Shown piece after piece: positions 21,065-26,795 of a DNA stretch of 26,795 bases. Position 1 is the stretch's first letter; each line of letters opens with the position of its first letter. Source of the stretch: an uncultured Bacilli bacterium (lineage in GTDB: Bacteria; Bacillota_I; Bacilli_A; RF39; UBA660); assembly GCA_934096015.1 (NCBI GenBank), contig CAKOLD010000012.1, positions 1 through 26,795 on the forward strand, in the 5' to 3' direction. Below the pieces are notes generated by a model. The model was not told the DNA's origin and made no database searches. It saw only the letters and a list, made by a program, of their open reading frames with translations. The position numbers and the translations under genes are program-made.

Positions 21065-22864
21065 GTGGTAGTAGGAATGACATCAAGTATATGCAGTTTC
21101 GTATATACTTGTTTAGTTTTAGTAGTTTATTTAAAAAAAATTAAATTAAAAAATGATGAAAATACAATTTATACTTTTTTGATTTTTTCTAATGTGGTAG
21201 GATTGATTTTAGAGTTTTTTGTATATTTATTTGCATTAATTCCTAATATACAATCTTCATTTTTACCATATATGATTGAAAGATTATATTTTGTTTATTT
21301 GTTTACTTGGGTTTACACATTTACTATATATATTTATATAACTTCGTTTGAGCATAAAACAAATATTAATTATAAATTAATTTTAAATAAAAATAGAAAT
21401 ATAGTGTTATTTTTAATTTATATATTTTTTGTTTTCTTTTTATTATGGTTACCAGTTGTGCATGTTATTAATGAAAAAGGTACTTATTCTACTGGTCCGG
21501 CATGTTTATTGTTATATGTTTCTGCTATGATATCAATACTTTTAAGTCTTTTCTTTGTTTTAAAAAATAGAAAAAAGCTAGATCTAAAAAAGAGATTACC
21601 TATGCTAAGTTTAGTTTTTTGTATAGTAGTTTTATTAGTAGTAAGGTCTTTTATACCAGAAGCTTTATTTGTTTCAAGTTTTTTATCTTTTGTAACTATT
21701 TTAACATATTTTACTATAGAAAATCCTGATATAAAAATGTCTAAAGAGTTGGCTTTTTCAAAGGAATTATCAGAAAACGCAAAAAATCAGGCACTGAAAA
21801 TTCTTGATAATATATCTATTAAATTAGAAGATTCGTTAGATGAAATGCAAAAATTTAGTTTAAAAGAAATTGATTATAATAATGCATTAGAAATGAAAAA
21901 AGAACTTAAGTATATAAAAAGGTATTCTTCTGATTTTGTTAATAAGATATCTAATATTATTGATGTTAGTAAAATTTTAAGTGGTAGTTTATCTTCTAGT
22001 GAAGATGAATATGATGTAAAAAAGATATTTGAAGATATTGAGAAGAGTATAAGTTGTAGTGTTAATAAAAAGGTTTATATTACTTATGGAAGCAATATAC
22101 CAGAGCTTTTATATGGAGATTATATAAAAATTAAAAAATTAATTTTATTTATTGTAGATTATTTATCATTAGAATTAGAAAACGATTTAAAATTAATTGT
22201 TGATACGTTTTCTGTAGGAAGTTTTTGTAAATTAAAGATAAGATTTTTTAATACAAATTTAGCAAAAGAATTTTTTATGACTTTTAGTAATATGAATGAT
22301 GTTGATTTTTATAAATCTAAAGATTTTTCTATAAAAGAAATTAAAGTTATGAAAGTATTACAAGTTGCTAAATTATTGAATGCTTCTATTAATTTAGAAG
22401 AAAACGAAGTATTAACTGTGGCAATTGTTCAAAAAACTATAGATCCATATAATGTTTTAGAAGAAAAAAGTTCTAATATAACTTATTTTAAGGCATCTAA
22501 TAAACGGGTATTATTGGTTTCTAATATACCAAATGATATTAAAAAACTAAATTTATTGTTAAAACCTTATGATGTAGAAATTGATATATCAAAAACTTGG
22601 GAAAATGCGAGAAATATGTTGGAGGACAATAAAACATATGATTTGATTTTAATTGATGAAGCATTACCTAGAATTGAAGAATTTAATATGAAGTCAATGA
22701 AAAAATTTATAGGTTATAATTTTAAATGTATATTAATGATTTCTAAAATAAGTACTAATGATTATAGTCAATATGTTAAAAAGAATTATGATGACGTTTT
22801 AGTTAAACCTTTTAATAAAAATAATATTAATAATTTATTGAAAAAGTATTTAAAAAATAATTAA
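21065..22864 (+). CDS. Degenerate hybrid histidine-kinase-like membrane protein
   Basis: The 599-residue protein has about seven membrane helices in residues 1-215, a coiled helical region, a HATPase-like region (about 320-450) and a C-terminal receiver-like domain (about 480-599). Traces of hybrid kinases are clear: NIIDVSKILSGSL copies the end of a HisKA domain, and IPELLYGDYIKIKKLILFI matches the start of HATPase. However, I see no HE(L/I)RTP H-box, the N box reads VDYLSLEL and no normal G boxes are seen. The receiver keeps Asp531 and Lys581 but has Ser486-Asn487 in place of the acidic pair. It is probably a pseudokinase or binding sensor. The start is GTG at 21065, 8 nt after AAGGAG, which overlaps the stop of the acyl ligase gene. 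Confidence 0.75.
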   Translation: MVVGMTSSICSFVYTCLVLVVYLKKIKLKNDENTIYTFLIFSNVVGLILEFFVYLFALIPNIQSSFLPYMIERLYFVYLFTWVYTFTIYIYITSFEHKTNINYKLILNKNRNIVLFLIYIFFVFFLLWLPVVHVINEKGTYSTGPACLLLYVSAMISILLSLFFVLKNRKKLDLKKRLPMLSLVFCIVVLLVVRSFIPEALFVSSFLSFVTILTYFTIENPDIKMSKELAFSKELSENAKNQALKILDNISIKLEDSLDEMQKFSLKEIDYNNALEMKKELKYIKRYSSDFVNKISNIIDVSKILSGSLSSSEDEYDVKKIFEDIEKSISCSVNKKVYITYGSNIPELLYGDYIKIKKLILFIVDYLSLELENDLKLIVDTFSVGSFCKLKIRFFNTNLAKEFFMTFSNMNDVDFYKSKDFSIKEIKVMKVLQVAKLLNASINLEENEVLTVAIVQKTIDPYNVLEEKSSNITYFKASNKRVLLVSNIPNDIKKLNLLLKPYDVEIDISKTWENARNMLEDNKTYDLILIDEALPRIEEFNMKSMKKFIGYNFKCILMISKISTNDYSQYVKKNYDDVLVKPFNKNNINNLLKKYLKNN

Positions 22865-22883
22865 TTATTTTAACTGAATATTG

Positions 22884-22900
22884 ACATAATAATATTATGT
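22884..22900. promoter_or_regulatory. Perfect palindrome upstream of uvrB (possible operator)
   Basis: ACATAATA and TATTATGT form perfect 8-bp arms around one central A, beginning inside a consensus TTGACA (22881-22886). No good -10 follows at 16-18 bp. It is unlike the Bacillus LexA box (GAAC-N4-GTTC). It may be a repressor site for a different regulator, or AT-rich chance. Confidence 0.35.
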
Positions 22901-22932
22901 ATTTGTTTAGTGATTTTAGAAAGGAGAAAGAT

Positions 22933-24882
22933 ATGTTTAAACTACATTCACAGTTTGAACCTATGGGTGATCAACCTAAGGCAATAGAGTCTTTAGTTTC
23001 TGGAATAGAATCTGGAAAAAGAGATCAAGTTCTTTTAGGAGCAACTGGTACTGGTAAAACATTTACTATTGCTAATGTTATTGCAAAAGTGAATAAACCG
23101 ACTTTGGTATTAGCACACAATAAAACTTTAGCAGGACAATTATATTCAGAATTTAAAGAGTTTTTTCCAGAAAATCATGTTGAGTATTTTGTTTCTTATT
23201 ATGATTATTATCAACCAGAAGCTTATGTTCCTAGTAGTGATACTTATATTGAAAAAGATGCTTCAATTAATGATGAGATTGATGAATTGAGACATTCTGC
23301 TACGGCGGCACTTTTAAATAACAGAGATGTAATAGTGGTGGCGAGTGTGTCTTGTATATATGGTATTGGAGAAGTTGATGAATATCGAAATAAGATTTTA
23401 ATATTGTCTTTAAAAGATCAAATAAAACGTGATGATATTTTAAAAAAATTAATAGATATGACTTATGAAAGAAATCAGTTGGATTTTCATAGGGGAACAT
23501 TTAGAGTTAATGGGGATACAATAGATATTATTCCTATTGGTGAAAGAAAAAATGGTATTAGAATAGAACTGGATTTTGATGAAATATCTAAAATTAGTGA
23601 GTTTGATCCCTTAACTGGAACAATTTTAAATAATAAAAAAAGTGTTACTATATTTCCTGCCAGTCATTTTGTTACTAGTGAAGAAAAATTAGATGAAGCT
23701 ATTAAAAGAATTGAAAATGAATTAGATGAAAGATTGGATGTTTTAAAAAAGGAAAATAAGTTGATTGAAGAACAAAGGTTGAGAGAACGTACTTTATATG
23801 ATATTGAAATGTTAAAAGAAACTGGTTTTTGTCATGGTGTTGAGAATTATTCAAGACATTTGGCTTTAAGGGATGAAGGGGATACACCTTCAACTTTAAT
23901 TGACTTTTTTCCAAAAGATTTCCTTTTGGTAGTTGATGAATCTCATGTTACTATTCCTCAAGTTAGAGGAATGTATAATGGTGATAGAATGCGTAAACAA
24001 ACTTTAGTTGATTATGGTTTTAGATTACCTAGTGCGCTTGATAATAGACCTTTAAAATTTTCGGAATTTGAATCTAAAATTAATCAAGCTATTTATGTTT
24101 CAGCAACTCCTCAAGAATATGAACTTGATTTAGTAAATCACAATTATGTTGAACAGATAATTAGACCAACAGGTTTATTAGATCCAACAATTGATGTTAG
24201 AAAAACTGAGGGTCAAATTGATGATTTAATAGTAGAGATTAATAAGAGAATTGAAAAAGATGAAAGAGTTTTAATAACAACATTAACTATTAGAATGGCT
24301 GAAGAATTAACTAACTATTTAAAAGGATTAAATATTAATGTTGCTTATTTACATAGTGAGATTAAAACTTTAGAGAGGTTAAGAATTATTAGAGATTTAA
24401 GACTAGGAACTTATGATGTTGTTGTTGGTATTAATCTTTTGAGAGAAGGTATTGATATTCCTGAGGTCAGTCTTATTGCCATTATGGATGCAGATAAACA
24501 AGGCTTCTTACGTAGTGATAGAAGTTTGATACAAACAGTTGGAAGATGTGCGAGAAATGCCAATGGTCATGTTATAATGTACGCTGATAAAATAAGTGAA
24601 GCCATGGATATTTGTATAAAAGAAACTGCTCGTAGAAGAAAAATTCAAGAGGATTATAATAAAGAACATGGTATTAAACCAAAAACTATTATTAAAGCAA
24701 TTAGTGATGTTATAAGTAACAATGTAAAAGAGGCAGATGCAACAAATGTTAAAATGAGCAAAAAAGAAAAGCAAGATATGTATGTTCGCATTGAAGCAGA
24801 AATGAGAGAGGCTGCTAAGAATTTAGATTTTGAAAAAGCAATGGAATTAAGAGATATATTATTTGAATTAAAAAGTGAATAG
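22933..24882 (+). CDS. uvrB: UvrABC system protein B
   Basis: UvrB is the damage-verifying helicase-like subunit of nucleotide excision repair: it is loaded by UvrA and recruits UvrC. The 649-residue product has Walker A GATGTGKT (36-43), the beta-hairpin YYDYYQPEAYVP that clamps DNA, the DESH Walker B in VVDESHVT, helicase motifs such as REGIDIPEVSL and QTVGRCARN, and a C-terminal UVR motif (AAKNLDFEKAMELRD) for UvrC. The start is ATG at 22933, after AAAGGAG; the ATG at 22897 lies within the upstream palindrome region. uvrA, the usual neighbour in Bacillus, does not follow; a pyrophosphatase gene does. Confidence 0.98.
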   Translation: MFKLHSQFEPMGDQPKAIESLVSGIESGKRDQVLLGATGTGKTFTIANVIAKVNKPTLVLAHNKTLAGQLYSEFKEFFPENHVEYFVSYYDYYQPEAYVPSSDTYIEKDASINDEIDELRHSATAALLNNRDVIVVASVSCIYGIGEVDEYRNKILILSLKDQIKRDDILKKLIDMTYERNQLDFHRGTFRVNGDTIDIIPIGERKNGIRIELDFDEISKISEFDPLTGTILNNKKSVTIFPASHFVTSEEKLDEAIKRIENELDERLDVLKKENKLIEEQRLRERTLYDIEMLKETGFCHGVENYSRHLALRDEGDTPSTLIDFFPKDFLLVVDESHVTIPQVRGMYNGDRMRKQTLVDYGFRLPSALDNRPLKFSEFESKINQAIYVSATPQEYELDLVNHNYVEQIIRPTGLLDPTIDVRKTEGQIDDLIVEINKRIEKDERVLITTLTIRMAEELTNYLKGLNINVAYLHSEIKTLERLRIIRDLRLGTYDVVVGINLLREGIDIPEVSLIAIMDADKQGFLRSDRSLIQTVGRCARNANGHVIMYADKISEAMDICIKETARRRKIQEDYNKEHGIKPKTIIKAISDVISNNVKEADATNVKMSKKEKQDMYVRIEAEMREAAKNLDFEKAMELRDILFELKSE

Positions 24883-24885
24883 TAT

Positions 24886-24912
24886 TTGACAACTATTTTA
24901 ACTTATTATAAA
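24886..24912 (+). promoter_or_regulatory. Candidate promoter of the pyrophosphatase gene
   Basis: Consensus TTGACA (24886-24891) and TATAAA (24907-24912) but only 15 bp apart, so the match is imperfect. It starts 3 bp after the uvrB stop. Confidence 0.4.
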
Positions 24913-24937
24913 CTTGAAATAATAAGGAGTGGTACTA

Positions 24938-26557
24938 GTGGAAAAAGTTTATGTTTTTGGTCATAGAAATCCAGATACTGATAGTGTTTGTGGGGCAATA
25001 GGTGTTGCTTATTTAAAAAGACAGTTAGGAATGGATGCTGAAGCTTGTGTATTAAGTGAAATTAATAAAGAGACAGAATTTGTTTTAAAAAAATTTAATG
25101 TAAAAAAACCTATGTTTTTAAATGATGTTAAAGTGAAGATAAAGGATGTTAAATATCATAGAGATTATTATATGAATGAATCATCTTCAATTTTTGAAAC
25201 TTATAATTTTATGACTCATTATGGAATAACTGGTATACCGTTAGTAGATGATTTAAAAAAGTTTAAGGGCTATGTTTCTTTAAAAGAAATAGCCAGTGAA
25301 ATGATAGTTAATTCTACTAATTATATTAAGTGTAATTTTAATAATATTGTGGATACATTAAATTCAGTTAATTATATTAAGTTTGATGATGTTATTGAAG
25401 GTAATATAGTTTCAGCTACTTTTGAATCAGAAACATTTATTGAAAAAATTGATTTGAATTCTAATAGTATAGTAATAGTTGGAGATAGAACTGATATTAT
25501 TGATTATGCAATTTCTAAAAGAATTAAATTATTAATTTTAATTGGTAATGTTCCTTTGAATGAGGGTTATGAAAAAAAATTAAGAGATGCTAAAATAAAT
25601 GTTATTTGTACACCATTTACATCTTTTAAAGTTGCTAGATTAATTACACTTGCTAATGAAATAAAAAGTATAAGAAGGAAAGAAAATGCTATTTGTATTG
25701 ATAGAATGGATTATTTAACTGATTTTATTGAAATAAGTAATAACACAAAACATACTAATTATCCTATTGTTAGTGCAAGTGGAAATTGTCATGGAATGTT
25801 AAGATTAATTGATACAAATGAATATCAAAAAACTAAAGTTATATTAGTGGATCATAATGAGAAAAAACAAAGTGCTCTTGGTATAGAAGAGGCGGAAATA
25901 TTAGAGATTATAGATCATCATAATATGAGTGGTATTAATACTAGTACTCCAATTAATTTTAGAAATATGTCTGTTGGTTCTGTTTGTACGATTGTTTATT
26001 TATTATTTAAGGAAAGCAATGTTATAATACCTCGAAATATTGGAGCATTGTTAATGAGTGGAATAATAAGTGATACTTTACTTTTAAAAAGTCCAACTAC
26101 TACTAATTATGATAAAGAAATTATTCAAAAACTATCTTTATTAACGGGTATTGATTACAATACATATGGTATGGAACTATTAAAAAGTGGAATAAATAAT
26201 GATGGTTTAAGTATAAAAGATATTATATTTAAGGATTTTAAAAATTATAATTGTAATGGTAAAAAGATTGGTATAGGTCAAGTAATGACAACTGATTTTA
26301 TGGATTATAAAAATGATATTCCAGCATATGTTCAAGAATTAGATGAACTTGCGAGAAATGAATATGAGGTAATTGCCTTATTTGTTACAAATATTTTAAC
26401 TAATAATTCTTATGTCATATATAATACAAAGTCAGAGAATATTATAAAGAATGCTTATGAATTAACTGAGATATATCAAGGTTATATGTTAGAAAATGTT
26501 TTATCTAGAAAAAAACAGATATTACCAAATTTAATTAGAATAATTGAAAAATTATAA
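24938..26557 (+). CDS. Manganese-dependent family II inorganic pyrophosphatase with CBS and DRTGG domains
   Basis: It hydrolyses pyrophosphate and so drives biosynthesis forward. The 539-residue protein has the split DHH-type catalytic core: GHRNPDTDS (His9, Asp13, Asp15) at the N terminus, and after the insert VDHNE and the DHH triad Asp326-His327-His328. The regulatory insert (about 65-300) has CBS halves around a DRTGG domain (GDRTDII near its end), as in clostridial CBS-PPases controlled by adenine nucleotides. Short family II enzymes lack this. The start is GTG at 24938, 8 nt after AAGGAG; the GTG at 24929 overlaps that site. The gene ends 16 bp before the likely left end of an insertion sequence. 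Confidence 0.93.
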   Translation: MEKVYVFGHRNPDTDSVCGAIGVAYLKRQLGMDAEACVLSEINKETEFVLKKFNVKKPMFLNDVKVKIKDVKYHRDYYMNESSSIFETYNFMTHYGITGIPLVDDLKKFKGYVSLKEIASEMIVNSTNYIKCNFNNIVDTLNSVNYIKFDDVIEGNIVSATFESETFIEKIDLNSNSIVIVGDRTDIIDYAISKRIKLLILIGNVPLNEGYEKKLRDAKINVICTPFTSFKVARLITLANEIKSIRRKENAICIDRMDYLTDFIEISNNTKHTNYPIVSASGNCHGMLRLIDTNEYQKTKVILVDHNEKKQSALGIEEAEILEIIDHHNMSGINTSTPINFRNMSVGSVCTIVYLLFKESNVIIPRNIGALLMSGIISDTLLLKSPTTTNYDKEIIQKLSLLTGIDYNTYGMELLKSGINNDGLSIKDIIFKDFKNYNCNGKKIGIGQVMTTDFMDYKNDIPAYVQELDELARNEYEVIALFVTNILTNNSYVIYNTKSENIIKNAYELTEIYQGYMLENVLSRKKQILPNLIRIIEKL

Positions 26558-26580
26558 AAAAGTTATTCAAGTGTGATATG

Positions 26581-26614
26581 AACCCCGTTTCTTGGACATA
26601 GAAACGAGGTTTTT
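26581..26614 (+). terminator. IS-end stem-loop: terminator and SD lock
   Basis: AACCCCGTTTC (26581-26591) pairs with GAAACGAGGTT (26601-26611), with one C-A mismatch and a 9-nt loop, followed by a T run to 26614. The right arm holds GAGG, the ribosome site of the transposase ATG at 26617. Transcripts arriving from the pyrophosphatase gene would be stopped or have the site masked. Confidence 0.6.
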
Positions 26615-26616
26615 AT

Positions 26617-26795
26617 ATGTCAAAATTAACTTATGCAGATAGAATTGAAATATATACTAAAAGAAAAAACGGTACAAGCGCAATAAATCTTTCTAAACAA
26701 TATGGAGTACACGTAAATAAAATTCACTATTTAATATCCTTAGTAGATAGAAATGGACTAGATATTCTTCGAAAAAATAAAAATAAATATTATAG
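26617..26795 (+). CDS. Transposase OrfA, IS3-like (partial)
   Basis: The first 59 codons of a helix-turn-helix protein beginning MSKLTYADRIEIY run off the window edge. The pattern (a basic Tyr-rich start, an HTH with LSKQYGVHVNKIHYLI, then DRNGLDILRKNKNKYY) is that of IS3-family OrfA proteins common in Bacilli, which bind the element's ends and are joined to OrfB by frameshifting. GAGG lies 7 nt before the ATG and is buried in the IS-end stem-loop. Codon use is about as AT-rich as the neighbours, so base composition gives no sign of recent transfer. Confidence 0.75.
   Translation, partial: MSKLTYADRIEIYTKRKNGTSAINLSKQYGVHVNKIHYLISLVDRNGLDILRKNKNKYY

Larger units (their letters stand above)
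26574..26795 (+). mobile_element. Left part of an IS3-like insertion sequence, cut by the window edge
   Basis: A transposase-type HTH reading frame starts at 26617, preceded by a left-end-like sequence (TGATATGAACCCCGTTTC) running from about 26574. The right end is outside the window, so the exact ends, direct repeats and completeness cannot be checked. The family call rests on the look of the OrfA N terminus and on the terminal region. Confidence 0.6.

Noticed and set aside
1..26795. TGA read as Trp (Mollicutes code)
   Set aside because: TGG encodes Trp throughout, and TGA ends the first sulfatase gene and spo0A at the right places.
1..26795. CRISPR array, prophage or toxin-antitoxin system
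   Set aside because: No regularly spaced direct repeats with unique spacers, no phage genes and no toxin-like small gene pair were seen.

Overview
The window is chromosomal DNA of a very AT-rich, low-GC Gram-positive bacterium. Spo0A, LtaS-type lipoteichoic acid enzymes, a YfhO-type membrane protein, a lipoprotein and AGGAGG-type ribosome binding sites all point to the Bacilli. The standard code is in use: Trp is TGG, and TGA ends real genes such as the first sulfatase and spo0A. The mix of compacted proteins and extreme AT content would suit an uncultivated, partly reduced Bacilli lineage, for example an RF39-like gut group. That placement is inference.

Layout. 1-256: a tRNA-Gly on the minus strand, divergent from the first gene operon. 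257-4423: LtaS-like sulfatase, a small membrane-anchored unknown and formate-tetrahydrofolate ligase, overlapping end to end. 4424-6408: a DUF378 protein (minus), a LolA/GerS-like lipoprotein and a cysteine-free thioredoxin-like anchored protein. 6422-10841 (minus): a second LtaS-like sulfatase overlapping a YfhO-type gene. 10961-13026: metallophosphoesterase and a PDZ-S41 protease. 13027-15888: spo0A behind a helically phased array of 0A-like boxes, then a compact ClpC-like ATPase whose ribosome binding site lies inside a strong stem-loop. 15928-17283: an exported NlpC/P60-like wall hydrolase. 17336-18727 (minus): pyruvate kinase. 18863-22864: ArsC/Spx-family reductase, an AMP-forming acyl ligase and a degenerate hybrid histidine-kinase-like membrane protein. 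22933-26557: uvrB and a CBS/DRTGG family II pyrophosphatase. From 26574 to the window edge lies the left end of an IS3-like insertion sequence.

How it fits together. Much of the window concerns the cell envelope: two polyglycerol-phosphate synthase-type enzymes, a putative teichoic acid sugar transferase, a wall hydrolase, anchored and lipid-modified proteins and a periplasmic-side protease. The rest is central metabolism and upkeep (fhs, pyk, pyrophosphatase, uvrB). The regulatory centrepiece is spo0A with its ClpC-like neighbour. The pseudo-sensor protein at 21065 could feed into signalling, but nothing in the sequence links it to Spo0A.

The most interesting items are the 10-bp-phased 0A-like array, the stem-loop that buries the ClpC-like gene's ribosome binding site, the divergent promoters sharing one palindromic -35 hexamer, the M-domain-less ClpC, and the pseudo-hybrid kinase. 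No complete previously unknown system, CRISPR array or phage region was found.
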